Positions 1 through 11,520 are shown, counted from the first letter of the stretch. The stretch is 64,000 nt of DNA from Porphyromonas gulae DSM 15663 (GCF_000378065.1 NZ_KB899156.1:1-64000); one strand, 5' to 3'. A program made the numbers and translations. The notes: a model not told the origin generated them from the letters alone.

Positions 1-1
1 C

Positions 2-334
2 AATGCATACAAAGCTCAGGCTAGAGATCGGCTTACTTCTGAGCAAGGGTTAGAGCACCGCAAGCGACGATGTATTGAGCCGGAGGCAGTCTTTGGGCAA
101 TTCAAGGCCAATATGGGGTATCGGCGTTTCAGACATATGGGCTTAGAGCAGGTGAAGATGGACTTCGCCTTTCTAGCTATGGCCTTTAATCTGAAGAAAC
201 TATGGGCTAAGCTTGCTCGAAAGGCGAAAAACACCCCGAAAAGACCTATATCAACCCTCAATCTCGGCCTCATACGCTTCTACCTCCTCGAAAGACACAA
301 AAATATCCCTCAAAGGCTAAAACTGGTGGCTTAA
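2..334 (+). mobile_element. 3' end of an IS transposase (DDE type, IS1182/IS4-like), truncated by the window start
   Basis: The reading frame is open from the first bases of the window to a TAA at 332-334, giving the last 110 residues of a transposase. The segment EPEAVFGQFKANMGYRRF followed by RHMGLEQVKMDFAFLAMAFNLKKL is the typical C-terminal DDE region of IS1182-type enzymes. Its first glutamate is the likely third catalytic acid. Family knowledge: such enzymes move the element by cut-and-paste through terminal inverted repeats. A candidate element end lies just downstream at 357-391. The N-terminal part, and so the element name and integrity, cannot be judged here. Confidence 0.8.
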
Positions 335-356
335 CCAACCCCAAACCAAAATAAAT

Positions 357-391
357 GGGGCTGCGCCAAAAATGAATTTTGACACAGCCCC
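357..391. repeat. Probable IS terminal inverted repeat / hairpin
   Basis: GGGGCTGCGCC at 357-367 and GACACAGCCCC at 381-391 form an imperfect inverted repeat 22 bp after the transposase stop. The position and the GGGGCTG start suit the right end of the insertion sequence. It could also act as the element's terminator. The left end is outside the window, so the match cannot be tested here. Confidence 0.5.
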
Positions 392-743
392 TTCATTTCT
401 TTGTTTGAAGCAATAGACTGGGTTATACGATTGTACGACTTAAAGCAAGAATCTATTGCCCCCACCTTCTGAATGGGCTTGATTACAGAGCTGTACAAAT
501 CGCTTTACAGGGCTATCTTTTCATATTGCAGCACACGGCACTCTGCCAATACACACTTTTCGCGAGGCACTCCCAATATCTTTCCTGAAATCGGTAAGAG
601 GAGAAAAAACAAGAGAAGTGAACTGAGGCTGCAGTTTGAACAGAAACAAATGAATACGTGTAGAAACAGTAGAGGCTGTGTCGCTAAGGATGGAATCCTT
701 GCCGCACAGCCTCGATTTTGTTATGAGGACGTATTTTATACGC
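392..743. other. Intergenic region, no gene seen
   Basis: This stretch separates the IS end from the 3' end of the oxidoreductase gene. It has a short inverted repeat (GCAATAGA at 410-417, TCTATTGC at 452-459) and the terminator hairpin at 672-713. The ORFs that cross it overlap the hairpin and have no recognisable protein features. Confidence 0.6.
672..713 (-). terminator. Hairpin terminator downstream of pyruvate:ferredoxin oxidoreductase
   Basis: GAGGCTGTG (672-680) pairs with CACAGCCTC (705-713), and there is an inner stem AAGGAT/ATCCTT. It starts about 30 nt after the stop codon of the minus-strand gene. The T-tract on the minus side is weak. The GGCTGTG/CACAGCC core recurs in other terminators of this window. 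Confidence 0.6.
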
Positions 744-3700
744 TTAGTTCTCGCGATCTTTCTCTTCCTTGATGTCCTGAACACCGAGAGGCAATGACCA
801 GTCTGCCGCACTCATACGCATGTAGTTACGATAGCGCCATTGGGCATTTTCGAACGCAGCGTCGAAAAGCTGTTCGGCATCCTCGGGGAATTCCTTGTAC
901 AGCGAAGCATAGCGGACTTCGCCTTTGAGGAAGTTCTTGAATTCGCTCCAATTCGGTTCTTTGCTATCCATCTGGAATGGATTCTTGCCCTCTTTCTCGA
1001 GTTCGGGATTGTAGCGCCAGAGGTGCCAGTAGCCACACTCAACGGCTCTCTTACCTTCGGCCTGAGTCTTGCCCATACCGCTCTTGATACCGTGTGAGAT
1101 ACAGGGCGAGTAGGCGATAACGATAGAAGGCCCGTCGTAGGCTTCCGCTTCGCGGATAGCTTTGAGAGTCTGTGCCGGATTGGCTCCGATAGACACTTGT
1201 GCCACATAGACATAGCCGTACGTAGCAGCAATCATACCGAGGTCTTTCTTCCTGATACGCTTACCGGCTGCGGCAAACTTGGCTATAGCTCCAATCGGAG
1301 TACTCTTGGACGACTGTCCTCCCGTATTGGAATAAACCTCTGTATCGAGAACGAGGATATTCACATTCATGCCGGTGGCAATCACGTGATCCAAACCACC
1401 GAAACCAATATCGTATGCCCAACCGTCTCCACCTATGATCCACTGTGCACGCTTGATGAAGAATGAATCGACACGGCCGATTCTCTTGCAGATATCACAA
1501 TCACAAGCAGCGACAAGAGGTTTGATCTTATCGGCAAGAACTTTGCTGGCGGCAGCATCCTGACGCTTTTCTACCCATTCTCTCAAGAGAGCTTTCAGCT
1601 CGTCCGAGCAGCAGGGAGACTGCTGAGCTTCTTCTGCAAGATTCACAAGGCGACGACGCATCTTCTTATATGCCAAGTGCATACCGAGACCAAACTCTGC
1701 ATTGTCCTCGAACAATGAATTGGCCCATGCCGGGCCTTCGCCGCGCTCGTTCTTCGTGTAAGGAGTAGAAGGAGCCGAAGCAGAGTAGATGGAAGAACAG
1801 CCTGTAGCGTTAGCCACCGTCTGGCGGTCTCCATAGAGCTGGGTGATCAGCTTCACATAGGGAGTCTCACCACAACCGGCACATGCACCTGAGAACTCAA
1901 AGAGCGGGGTAGCAAACTGCGAGTTTTTCACATTGGCCGCGATGTCTACCAAGTGAGCCTTGCTGGTCACGCCGGAGATCATCTTATCCCAATTCTTTTG
2001 TTCTTCGTACTGCTCCTCGATAGGCTGCATGGTCAGAGCCTTGCCATTCTTATTGCCCGGACATACATCCACACAGTTGCTACAGCCGAGACAGTCCATT
2101 ACGTTCACCTGGATGCGGAAGCCCATGTCGGGGAACTGCTTCCCTACGGCCTTGAGCACCTTGACGCCGGTTTTCTCCTCTTCTTCTTTGGTGAGGACAA
2201 ACGGACGGATCGTAGCGTGAGGACATACGTAGGCACACTGGTTGCACTGTACGCAGTTGTCAGCTTCCCACACCGGAACGAATGCAGCCACACCACGCTT
2301 CTCTGAAGCAGCTGTGCCGGCATCCCATGTACCGTCTTCGCGCCCGAGGAATGCAGATACGGGGAGGTCGTCACCGGCCTGCGCATTGATCGGGCGTACC
2401 ACATTGTGCACAAAGTCCGTGTCACCTTCGTGGCGTACCACGGGATCGTCGGGCAGGTCAGCCCATTCGGGTTTCACCGTTATCTCCACCACATCGCCAC
2501 CTCGATCCACTGCGGCGAAGTTCTTATTGACTACATCTTCACCCTTCTTGCCATAGCTCTTGATGATGAATTTCTTCATCTGCTCTACAGCCAGATCGTA
2601 CGGGATCACGTTTGCAATCTTGAAGAATGCCGACTGAAGGATGGTATTCGTCCTGTTGCCCAGTCCGATCTGTTGTGCTATGGCGGTAGCGTTGATCGTG
2701 TAGAATCGGATGTTGTTCTTCGCCAAATAACGCTTTACCTTGTTGGGCAGATGTTGTTCTATATCCTCCGGAGCCCAAATCGAATTGAGTAGGAAAGTTC
2801 CTTTTTTCTTCAGACCTTTCAGCACGTCGTACATACGCAGGTAGGCAGGCACGTGGCAGGCCACGAAGTCCGGTGTCACCACAAGGTAGGTAGAGCGTAT
2901 GGGTGTATCGCCGAAACGAAGGTGCGAGCAGGTGAATCCGCCCGATTTCTTCGAGTCGTAAGCGAAGTAAGCCTGACAGTATTTATTCGTATTGTCACCG
3001 ATGATTTTTACCGAGTTCTTGTTGGCTCCGACAGTACCATCAGCACCGAGTCCATAGAATTTGGCTTCCACCAGTGACGGATTGTCGAAGATCAGATCTT
3101 CTCCGAGAGGCAGAGAGGTGAAAGTAACGTCATCGACGATGCCTACGGTGAAATGATCCTTCGGGACATTCAGCTTCAGATTGTCGAATACGGCTTTCAT
3201 CTGCGCCGGAGTAGTATCCTTGGAAGAAAGACCGTAGCGACCACCCACAATCAACGGAGCGTCTTCCATGCCATAATAGCAATCCCTTACATCGAGGTAG
3301 AGCGGTTCGCCCGTTGCTCCGGGTTCTTTTGTTCTGTCGAGTACGGCTATGCGCTTCACTGTCTTCGGCATAGCAGCAAGGAAGTGCTTGGCACTGAAAG
3401 GACGGTACAGGTGCACGCTGAGCAGTCCGACTTTCTCGCCTTTGGCACGGAGGAAGTCTATCACTTCGCGAATAGCTTCTGTCACCGAACCCATGGCAAT
3501 AATCACATGCTCGGCTTCAGGATCTCCGTAATAGTCGAACAGATGGTAGTGGCGTCCAGTGACCGTAGCCAGCTGATCCATGTAATACTGAACAGCTTCG
3601 GGCACTGCATCGTAGAAACGGTTACATGCTTCACGGTTCTGGAAATAGATGTCACCGTTCTGTGCTGTGCCACGAGTCACGGGCGACTCCGGATTGAGAG

Positions 3701-4325
3701 CTTGCTTGCGGAAACGCTTTACATCGTTCCAATCGATGAACTGGGCTAAGTCCTCATTGTCGAGGGCTTCGATTTTCTGAATCTCATGAGAGGTTCGGAA
3801 ACCGTCGAAGAAGTGAATGAAGGGGATGCGAGTACGCAGCGTTGCCAAGTGTGCTACGCCGGCCAGATCCATGACCTCCTGCACGGATCCGGTACAGAGC
3901 TGAGCAAAGCCGGTCTGACGTGCAGCCATGACATCCTGATGGTCTCCGAAGATGGAGAGGGCATGGGAGGCGATAGTACGTGCCGAAACGTGGAAAACAC
4001 AGGGTAGCAACTCTCCCGCAATTTTGTACATATTCGGAATCATGAGCAATAGGCCCTGTGATGCCGTAAAGGTTGTGGTTAGTGCTCCTCCCTGCAACGA
4101 GCCGTGAACTGCACCGGCTGCACCGGCTTCGCTTTGCATCTCCTGGACTCTTACCGTTTCGCCGAAAATGTTTTTACGGCCGGCAGCAGCCCAATCGTCC
4201 AGGTACTCAGCCATCGTAGACGAAGGTGTAATCGGATAAATGGCAGCCACTTCGCTGAACATATAAGCTATATGTGCAGCGGCTTGGTTCCCGTCACAAG
4301 TTAGGAATTTTTTTTCTTTAGCCAT
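744..4325 (-). CDS. nifJ: Pyruvate:ferredoxin (flavodoxin) oxidoreductase
   Basis: This 1193-residue cytoplasmic enzyme oxidatively decarboxylates pyruvate to acetyl-CoA and reduces ferredoxin or flavodoxin. It is the central fermentative step in this anaerobe. The single chain carries all domains of the family. The N-terminal domain contains YPITPSSTMAEYLDDWAA. Two 4Fe-4S motifs lie near residues 690 (CVQCNQCAYVCPHA) and 743 (CLGCSNCVDVCPGN). A further cysteine cluster, CAGCGE, is near residue 820, and the thiamine-diphosphate motif GDGWAYDIGFGG is near 965. Length matches the family (about 1170-1200). The gene is monocistronic, flanked by a terminator and an unrelated ATPase gene. I recall it as PG0548 in strain W83. 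Confidence 0.95.
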   Translation of the reverse strand: MAKEKKFLTCDGNQAAAHIAYMFSEVAAIYPITPSSTMAEYLDDWAAAGRKNIFGETVRVQEMQSEAGAAGAVHGSLQGGALTTTFTASQGLLLMIPNMYKIAGELLPCVFHVSARTIASHALSIFGDHQDVMAARQTGFAQLCTGSVQEVMDLAGVAHLATLRTRIPFIHFFDGFRTSHEIQKIEALDNEDLAQFIDWNDVKRFRKQALNPESPVTRGTAQNGDIYFQNREACNRFYDAVPEAVQYYMDQLATVTGRHYHLFDYYGDPEAEHVIIAMGSVTEAIREVIDFLRAKGEKVGLLSVHLYRPFSAKHFLAAMPKTVKRIAVLDRTKEPGATGEPLYLDVRDCYYGMEDAPLIVGGRYGLSSKDTTPAQMKAVFDNLKLNVPKDHFTVGIVDDVTFTSLPLGEDLIFDNPSLVEAKFYGLGADGTVGANKNSVKIIGDNTNKYCQAYFAYDSKKSGGFTCSHLRFGDTPIRSTYLVVTPDFVACHVPAYLRMYDVLKGLKKKGTFLLNSIWAPEDIEQHLPNKVKRYLAKNNIRFYTINATAIAQQIGLGNRTNTILQSAFFKIANVIPYDLAVEQMKKFIIKSYGKKGEDVVNKNFAAVDRGGDVVEITVKPEWADLPDDPVVRHEGDTDFVHNVVRPINAQAGDDLPVSAFLGREDGTWDAGTAASEKRGVAAFVPVWEADNCVQCNQCAYVCPHATIRPFVLTKEEEEKTGVKVLKAVGKQFPDMGFRIQVNVMDCLGCSNCVDVCPGNKNGKALTMQPIEEQYEEQKNWDKMISGVTSKAHLVDIAANVKNSQFATPLFEFSGACAGCGETPYVKLITQLYGDRQTVANATGCSSIYSASAPSTPYTKNERGEGPAWANSLFEDNAEFGLGMHLAYKKMRRRLVNLAEEAQQSPCCSDELKALLREWVEKRQDAAASKVLADKIKPLVAACDCDICKRIGRVDSFFIKRAQWIIGGDGWAYDIGFGGLDHVIATGMNVNILVLDTEVYSNTGGQSSKSTPIGAIAKFAAAGKRIRKKDLGMIAATYGYVYVAQVSIGANPAQTLKAIREAEAYDGPSIVIAYSPCISHGIKSGMGKTQAEGKRAVECGYWHLWRYNPELEKEGKNPFQMDSKEPNWSEFKNFLKGEVRYASLYKEFPEDAEQLFDAAFENAQWRYRNYMRMSAADWSLPLGVQDIKEEKDREN

Positions 4326-4508
4326 TTTGGTTTTTAGTTATAAAAAGTAATAATTCGGTCTTGTATTCTAATTAGCAACTCTGAAACAGAGTCGGTTGTT
4401 GCGGATGCATCGGCTCTGTCCATATTCTTCGTCTGCACACTAAGGAATCAGAGCAAAGTGAGGACAAGCGGATGCCCCGATCGACCTTCATAGCCCGTTG
4501 CCCTGCTT

Positions 4509-5690
4509 TTAGTACAGGAATCCGAAGAGCCAGAGGGGGATCATGTTGCGCGTACCGCTGCGCATGTTCTGGATGGCATAGTAGCGGTCGGGTCTGTAGC
4601 GACGGCTCATCTTCTCATCTATGCAGAACTGATATTGGCGATTCACGCAGAATGCGATTTGAGATCGAGAACCCAAACATACTTCGTTGCGACTCTTGAC
4701 CTGATTGAGGAAGAATGTTTTGAGTACGTCTATATAGTTGAGAGGTTCCGGCTGGATTACGTATCCCACATTGGTATTGTCCAGATAGATCATAGCCGGC
4801 TTCTTGGCACCCGTCTCCTCTTCGCGGTGAAGCTCCTTGATCAGTCTGGCTTCGGACAGATACTTCAGATAGTTGGTTATCGTCGTGCGAGAAGTGTCTA
4901 CTTCCTTCGCAATGTTCGATATGTTGAGCGATCCGGGAGCACGTTGTCCCAGCAGGTAGAGCAGCTTGCGCAGTTTGTGCAGGAATCGCTGTTCGATCTG
5001 TCGGATGAAAAGCACATCTACTTCAAGCGTCATATTGAGCGTTTTCAGCAGATTCTCCGAATAGTTCTTATCCTCCAGGAATATGGGATAGTATCCATGG
5101 TGAAGATAGTCCTGAAACCAGTCAAGAGGATTCACCTGCTCGAGGATTCGTGGGGCTATCTGTTCGTGGTTGGACACGATCTCATCGAAGCTGTAAGGCT
5201 GGAGCGACAGCCCTGTTTTGAGATTGAGAAATTCGCGGAATGAAAAACCGTTCAGAACGTACGATGTAACCAGTCCGTTCAGCTCGGGATTTTCTTCTTT
5301 CAGACGCATCACCGTAGATCCTGTAAAGACAATGCGCAAGTCCGGATATAGCTCCATACACTGACGCAGCTCTACAGACCAGTTGGGATATTTGAATACT
5401 TGGTCGAGTAGCAGTGTCTCTCCACCCTGCTTGACAAACTCACCGGCGAACTTCACCAAAGATTCTGTGGTGAAATAGAGTTGATTCAGATTGATATACA
5501 GGCATTTTCTATTGCCTATACCGAAGTTTTCGCGTGCATAGTCGAGGAGGAATGTGGTCTTCCCCATGCCTCGTGCACCCTTGATACCGATCAGTCTGTC
5601 GTTCCAATCGATCTCATCCATCAATCCCCTACGCAGCGAAGGTGATAGGTTGCGTAGCAAGTTGTCGTGTATTTTGAAAAAGTTATTCAT
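4509..5690 (-). CDS. AAA-family ATPase with winged helix (DUF4143-like)
   Basis: The predicted protein has 393 residues. A P-loop GARGMGKTT (about 38-46) is followed by an ATPase domain and then a helix-turn-helix-like segment, NISNIAKEVDTSRTTITNYL. That order is typical of the archaeal-type AAA/DUF4143 ATPase family, whose cellular role is mostly unknown. A longer ATG at 5705 exists. I prefer 5690 because a good promoter (-7 element 5717-5724) would start transcription near 5710, leaving almost no leader before 5705. It stands alone between nifJ and a repeat-containing intergenic region. Function is not assigned beyond nucleotide binding. Confidence 0.75.
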   Translation of the reverse strand: MNNFFKIHDNLLRNLSPSLRRGLMDEIDWNDRLIGIKGARGMGKTTFLLDYARENFGIGNRKCLYINLNQLYFTTESLVKFAGEFVKQGGETLLLDQVFKYPNWSVELRQCMELYPDLRIVFTGSTVMRLKEENPELNGLVTSYVLNGFSFREFLNLKTGLSLQPYSFDEIVSNHEQIAPRILEQVNPLDWFQDYLHHGYYPIFLEDKNYSENLLKTLNMTLEVDVLFIRQIEQRFLHKLRKLLYLLGQRAPGSLNISNIAKEVDTSRTTITNYLKYLSEARLIKELHREEETGAKKPAMIYLDNTNVGYVIQPEPLNYIDVLKTFFLNQVKSRNEVCLGSRSQIAFCVNRQYQFCIDEKMSRRYRPDRYYAIQNMRSGTRNMIPLWLFGFLY

Positions 5691-5716
5691 GATTGGGTAT
5701 CGCAATGTTTAGGTAA

Positions 5717-5748
5717 CAAAGGTAGTATAGTTTTTCTATTTTGCAAAA
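5717..5748 (-). promoter_or_regulatory. Bacteroidetes-type promoter of the ATPase gene
   Basis: On the minus strand TACCTTTG (plus strand 5717-5724) matches the TAnnTTTG -7 consensus, and TTTTGC (5743-5748) sits about 18 nt upstream as the -33 element. The start codon at 5690 would have a leader of about 20 nt. Confidence 0.6.
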
Positions 5749-5975
5749 CAGACTTTGCAAAATAGGCGCAAAATCCCCGATCGAGACCTTTTTATTACAA
5801 ATAAAAGGTGATAGTCGCACTGCGAGCCACAAATGAACCGACAATACCCATAGCCGAACGGAGTATCGAAAGAAGAGGGCGATGGATGGCAGACGAATTC
5901 TTTCAATACGTATAACAAGCTTATTTGACAAAGGATGCAAGAGGCAATGTTCTATAATCTCGCTTTAGGATATTT

Positions 5976-6110
5976 ACGCACCAAAATTTTTCCGGGACTT
6001 CGTTCTGAAAAACGTGGCGCGAGAAAATTTTCGTTCCGCATGGAAACAAAAAAATTCTCGCGCCACGTTTTTACGAACGACAATAGAGCCGATTTTGGAA
6101 CCGAGACGGC
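5976..6110. repeat. Intergenic ~22-bp periodic repeat array (CGTGGCGCGAG type)
   Basis: GC-rich cores (near 5994, 6018, 6038, 6062, 6080 and 6101) alternate with A/T tracts at an average spacing of about 21-22 bp. AAAAACGTGGCGCGAG (around 6009-6023) and CTCGCGCCACGTTTTT (around 6057-6072) are inverted copies of one module. Related modules recur at 44.4 kb and, more diverged, at 37.0 kb. No convincing gene lies between 5725 and 6335. The short ORF through the array is low in protein character. Confidence 0.65.
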
Positions 6111-6312
6111 AATGTGAGCAGCATGACTCACGAGTCGTTTTTTCCTCTCGCAGGATAGGATATTTCCTTAGCCGAATACGAAGGAAGCGACACTGCCCGA
6201 TTCGTGGCAGAAAGCATGGTTTTCATTCCGGCAACGAGGTGTCGCATGATGAGGGCAAGCCCGATCGTAATGCCGCCGGCACGTTGTTCTAATCTGCACC
6301 TGCGATCAAAGA

Positions 6313-6343
6313 TTGGCTGTTTGGGAAAAAGCATATAAATTTG
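6313..6343 (+). promoter_or_regulatory. Promoter of the IMP dehydrogenase-like gene
   Basis: TTGG at 6313-6316 and TAAATTTG at 6336-6343 are separated by 19 nt and fit the Bacteroidetes -33/-7 consensus. The start site would be about 6347, which places the ATG at 6341 upstream of the transcript and supports initiation at 6386. Confidence 0.6.
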
Positions 6344-6385
6344 GCAGGAAATTTCAGAGTTTCACACCTAACACCACATCAGAAC

Positions 6386-7882
6386 ATGGCTGTCTTCATC
6401 AATGAAGTTTCCAGGACGTTCGGCGAATATCTTCTTATTCCCGGCCTCACTACAGAACAGTGCACTCCCCAAAACATCTCTCTTCAGACTCCTCTCATTA
6501 AGTTCGATCGCGATGAGAGTCCCCGTATCAAGTTGAATATCCCATTCGTTTCGGCCATCATGCAGTCGGTCTCCAATGATACACTGGCTATCGAATTGGC
6601 ACGCAACGGGGGACTTTCGTTCATCTTCGGATCGCAGAGCATAGAGAGTCAGGCCGAAATGGTTCGTCGTGTGAAGAAGTTCAAGGCCGGATTTGTCACC
6701 AGCGACTCCAACCTCAGGCCGGACAATACGCTGGCCGATGTATTGGATCTGGTCAAAAGGACAGGACATAATAATATAGGTATCACTCACGACGGTTCGC
6801 CCAACGGCCGCCTGATGGGTATCGTCACGAGCAGAGACTATCGCGTCAGCACGGACTCGCCCTCGAAGCCGGTCAAAGATTTTATGACGCCGTTCGAGAG
6901 ACTTACGGTGGGCAAGCTCGGCATTACGCTGAGCGAAGCCAACGATATTATTTGGGAAAACAAGCTCAATACGCTACCGATCATCGACGAAAATCAGAAT
7001 CTGCAGTATTTCGTTTTCCGTAAAGACTACGACAGCCACAAGAACAATCCGCTCGAACTCTCCAACTACACGGACAAGACCCTCCTCGTAGGTGCCGGTA
7101 TCAATACGCGCGACTATAAGGAGCGCGTGACTGCACTGGTGGAGGCCGGTGTGGATGTGGTGTGCATCGACTCTTCGGACGGCTATTCCGACTGGCAGAG
7201 CAATACGATCCGTTGGATCAAGGAGAAATACGGAGACAGCCTGCCCGTAGGTGCAGGGAATGTGGTCGATCGCGATGGTTTCAACTTCCTGGCCGAGGCC
7301 GGTGCGGACTTCATCAAAGTAGGGATCGGAGGAGGCTCCATCTGTATCACACGTGAGCAGAAAGGGATCGGTCGCGGTCAGGCAACGGCTGTAATAGACG
7401 TAGCCAAGGCTCGTGACGACTACTACCAACGCACCGGTACTTACGTTCCCATCTGTAGCGATGGAGGACTCGTACATGACTACCACATGGTACTGGCATT
7501 GGCCATGGGTGCCGATTTCCTGATGATGGGACGCTATTTCGCTCGATTCGACGAGTCGCCGACCAAGAAGATGAAGATAGGCAGCAATATCGTCAAAGAA
7601 TACTGGGGCGAAGGCTCGAACCGCGCTCAGAACTGGCAACGCTACGACAGCGGCGGCACCGAGACGCTCAAGTTCGAAGAAGGGGTGGACAGCTATGTCC
7701 CTTATGCCGGTAAGATGAAGGACAACCTGCTCATCACACTCGGCAAGATCAAGGCTACGATGTGTAGCTGCGGTGTCATTACCATTCCGGAGCTGCAAGA
7801 GAAAGCCAAGATTACCCTCGTGAGCAGCACCAGTATCGTCGAAGGCGGTGCTCACGACGTCATACTCAAAGACCGCGGATGA
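6386..7882 (+). CDS. guaB: IMP dehydrogenase (GuaB-type)
   Basis: The 498-residue protein belongs to the IMP dehydrogenase/GMP reductase family, which oxidises IMP to XMP with NAD+ for guanine nucleotide synthesis. A CBS-pair region lies at about residues 95-215, inserted in the barrel as usual. The catalytic loop reads [18 protein letters not shown], with the thioimidate cysteine near 320; the canonical form is [22 protein letters not shown] and [10 protein letters not shown] are the phosphate-binding segments. The start at 6386 ([16 protein letters not shown]) is chosen over 6341 because of the promoter at 6313-6343. It overlaps miaA by 4 nt (ATGA). The variant loop marks a Bacteroidetes subtype, so GMP reductase-like activity is not fully excluded. 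Confidence 0.85.
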   Translation: MAVFINEVSRTFGEYLLIPGLTTEQCTPQNISLQTPLIKFDRDESPRIKLNIPFVSAIMQSVSNDTLAIELARNGGLSFIFGSQSIESQAEMVRRVKKFKAGFVTSDSNLRPDNTLADVLDLVKRTGHNNIGITHDGSPNGRLMGIVTSRDYRVSTDSPSKPVKDFMTPFERLTVGKLGITLSEANDIIWENKLNTLPIIDENQNLQYFVFRKDYDSHKNNPLELSNYTDKTLLVGAGINTRDYKERVTALVEAGVDVVCIDSSDGYSDWQSNTIRWIKEKYGDSLPVGAGNVVDRDGFNFLAEAGADFIKVGIGGGSICITREQKGIGRGQATAVIDVAKARDDYYQRTGTYVPICSDGGLVHDYHMVLALAMGADFLMMGRYFARFDESPTKKMKIGSNIVKEYWGEGSNRAQNWQRYDSGGTETLKFEEGVDSYVPYAGKMKDNLLITLGKIKATMCSCGVITIPELQEKAKITLVSSTSIVEGGAHDVILKDRG

Positions 7883-8787
7883 TAACGATCCTGGGGCCTA
7901 CGGCATGCGGCAAGACACGTCTGGCCGTAAGCCTCGCATATCGGTTGGGAACCGAGATCATCAGTGCCGACTCGCGACAGATATACCGCGGCATGGACAT
8001 CGGCACAGGCAAAGACTTGGCCGACTATCAGGTGGGAGGGATTACGATCCCTTGCCACCTGATCGATATAAGACCGGCAGGGGACAAATACAATCTCTTC
8101 GCTTACCAGCACGACTTTCACCAAGCCTACGCATCGATCCTCGCTCGCGGCATGGATCCGATCCTCTGCGGAGGTACGGGTATGTATATCGAAGCCGTGC
8201 TCAAAGGCTACCACCTCCCCGATGTTCCGCCCAACCCCTCGCTTCGTGACCGCTTGCAGGGGAAGACTTTGGCAGAGCTGACTCATATACTGGCTGCATA
8301 CGGCCCTCTGCACAATAAGACGGATGTGGACTCGGCGCAGCGGGCTATCAGGGCTATCGAAATAGCCGAATTCATCAAGAACAATCCGGTCGAAAGCACC
8401 GAGTTTCCTCCTATCGACAGCCTGATCATCGGTCTCGATCTGGATCGTGACACCCGACGCAAAAGGATAACGGACAGGCTCCATGCCCGTATGCGCGAGG
8501 GTATGATAGAAGAAGTCAGGGGTCTTCTCGACAGTGGTATTCCGGCCGAAGATCTGATTTATTACGGGCTTGAATACAAATTCGTCACCCTGTATCTGAC
8601 AGGGCAGACAGACTACGAATCCATGTTTACCGGACTCGAAACGGCCATTCACCAATTCGCCAAACGCCAGATGACATGGTTTCGTGGCATGGAACGTCGC
8701 GGATTCGTCATTCATTGGATAGATGCCCTGCTTCCTGCGGACGAACAGTGCGAAGCCGTCATGAAACTCTACGAAGCCGGAGAGTAA
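7879..8787 (+). CDS. miaA: tRNA dimethylallyltransferase
   Basis: MiaA transfers a dimethylallyl group to A37 of tRNAs that read UNN codons. The 302-residue protein starts with a P-loop, GPTACGKTR (about 6-14), followed by [17 protein letters not shown], the substrate-binding signature. [13 protein letters not shown] and the C-terminal KRQMTWFRG motif complete the family pattern. Length is standard. The start overlaps the preceding stop by 4 nt, which implies translational coupling with the guaB-type gene. A small hairpin at the stop codon may end the transcript. Confidence 0.93.
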   Translation: MITILGPTACGKTRLAVSLAYRLGTEIISADSRQIYRGMDIGTGKDLADYQVGGITIPCHLIDIRPAGDKYNLFAYQHDFHQAYASILARGMDPILCGGTGMYIEAVLKGYHLPDVPPNPSLRDRLQGKTLAELTHILAAYGPLHNKTDVDSAQRAIRAIEIAEFIKNNPVESTEFPPIDSLIIGLDLDRDTRRKRITDRLHARMREGMIEEVRGLLDSGIPAEDLIYYGLEYKFVTLYLTGQTDYESMFTGLETAIHQFAKRQMTWFRGMERRGFVIHWIDALLPADEQCEAVMKLYEAGE

Positions 8788-8796
8788 CGGCTTTTT
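8774..8796 (+). terminator. Possible terminator at the end of miaA
   Basis: AGCCG (8775-8779) pairs with CGGCT (8788-8792) and is followed by a T5 tract. The stem is short and includes the stop codon in its loop. Confidence 0.4.
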
Positions 8797-9001
8797 CTGA
8801 CAAGCTCCTCTTTTTTCTGCCACGTGCAAATGACAGTTTGCACAATCCTGCCATTCTGACAGCGAAACCGGCATATTCCGACAGGAATCCGTCAGGAAAT
8901 CGGCATTGGTATGCCTATTGACGTAAAAAATTGCGGAGCTACATAAGAGGCTTCCTATTGTACAAGCAAACAATCAACTAACAATAACAAACTAAGCTAC
9001 A

Positions 9002-9271
9002 ATGAACATCAAACCATTGGCAGACCGCGTACTTGTAAAGCCGGCTGCCGCAGAAGAAAAGACAATGAGCGGTATCATTATTCCGGATTCGGCCAAAGAG
9101 AAACCTCTCAAGGGTGAAGTAATCGCTGTCGGGAACGGCACGAAAGATGAAGAGATGGTGCTCAAAGCAGGAGACACCGTACTCTACGGCAAATATGCCG
9201 GCACTGAAATAGAGCTGGAGGGCGAAAAATATATCATCATGCGCCAAAACGATGTCTTGGCAATCATCTAA
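9002..9271 (+). CDS. groES: Co-chaperonin GroES
   Basis: GroES is the 10-kDa lid of the GroEL chaperonin and acts in the cytoplasm. The 89-residue protein begins [14 protein letters not shown] and contains the mobile loop region ([18 protein letters not shown]) and [14 protein letters not shown], all typical. Its stop codon overlaps the start of a 38-codon ORF (TAATG), and groEL follows, so the three are probably one heat-shock operon. No CIRCE-type inverted repeat was noticed in the roughly 210-bp upstream region. Confidence 0.96.
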   Translation: MNIKPLADRVLVKPAAAEEKTMSGIIIPDSAKEKPLKGEVIAVGNGTKDEEMVLKAGDTVLYGKYAGTEIELEGEKYIIMRQNDVLAII

Positions 9272-9387
9272 TGGGCAAAACAAAAAAATCAGAACAAGGT
9301 AACACTGCAGGTTGGCCTTCAAAAACAGGAAACCCCAGTGGTAAAGGAAGAGACAATAATCCTCCAAAAAAGAAAAACAATAAATAA
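9271..9387 (+). CDS. Small basic hypothetical protein between groES and groEL
   Basis: A 38-codon ORF begins with an ATG that shares its A with the groES stop (TAATG), and ends 15 nt before groEL. The product begins [18 protein letters not shown], continues TGNPSGKGRDNNPPKKKNNK, is rich in Lys, Asn, Gly and Pro, and has no membrane segment. The position implies co-translation with groES and co-transcription with both chaperonin genes. The glycine/proline/basic composition suggests a disordered, nucleic-acid- or ribosome-associated peptide, but that is only inference. It is too short for most automatic annotation. Confidence 0.6.
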   Translation: MGKTKKSEQGNTAGWPSKTGNPSGKGRDNNPPKKKNNK

Positions 9388-9390
9388 TAA

Positions 9391-11040
<1,650 letters not shown>

Positions 11041-11119
11041 GCATGAGTCCAAGAAGGATGCTTTTTTGATTCCTTTCGAAAAAACATCCTGTAGAATATT
11101 CGTATCACATTACAAGCCG

Positions 11120-11165
11120 AAGGCTGTGCAGAGGGTTCTCCCTCACTACACAGCCTTCATTTTTG
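11120..11165 (+). terminator. groEL terminator
   Basis: AAGGCTGTG (11120-11128) pairs with CACAGCCTT (11149-11157), with an inner GAGGG/CCCTC stem, followed by CATTTTTGC. It is an intrinsic terminator of the recurring GGCTGTG/CACAGCC type. Confidence 0.75.
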
Positions 11166-11365
11166 CACACTTAACGCACGGTCTTCTCAAGACATTGCAA
11201 CGAACAAATCCGGCACAGCTGCTCCGAGAGAGGAGGCTCCCATCCGAGCATACATGGATACAGATAGAGATAAAAGACTGTGCAATCTCTTGGGCTATCG
11301 CTCAGAATCTGCTCCTTTCAAGCTCTTTAACTAAAAATTCAAGAGAAATTACACGCCTGCAAGGG

Positions 11366-11395
11366 TTGTGTAAATCAAAAGATGTAGTATCTTTG
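11366..11395 (+). promoter_or_regulatory. Promoter of tRNA-Ser
   Basis: TATCTTTG at 11388-11395 matches TAnnTTTG exactly. A TTG at 11366 lies at the right distance for the -33 element. Transcription would start about 25 nt before the tRNA. Confidence 0.6.
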
Positions 11396-11425
11396 CGATC
11401 GTATTCGGGCAACCCCTTGTACTAC

Positions 11426-11512
<87 letters not shown>

Positions 11513-11520
11513 CATTAGAG

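Larger units (their letters stand above)
11041..11425. other. groEL-tRNA intergenic region
   Basis: This 385-bp stretch contains the groEL terminator (11120-11165) and the tRNA promoter (11366-11395). An ORF crossing it on the plus strand runs through both elements and into the tRNA, so it is not credible as a gene. Confidence 0.6.

Noticed and set aside
473-772. 99-codon ORF after the IS end
   Set aside because: Crosses the nifJ terminator hairpin and the 3' end of nifJ; composition not protein-like.
5935-6117. 60-codon ORF in the 6.0-kb array
   Set aside because: Encoded by the repeat itself (basic, low complexity); reading frame is incidental to the array.
6341-6385. Upstream in-frame ATG for the IMP dehydrogenase gene
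   Set aside because: Lies within the -7 promoter element, so it would not be on the transcript.
7852-8973. 373-codon minus-strand ORF opposite miaA
   Set aside because: Fully antisense to miaA with its intact P-loop and substrate motifs; no domain recognised.
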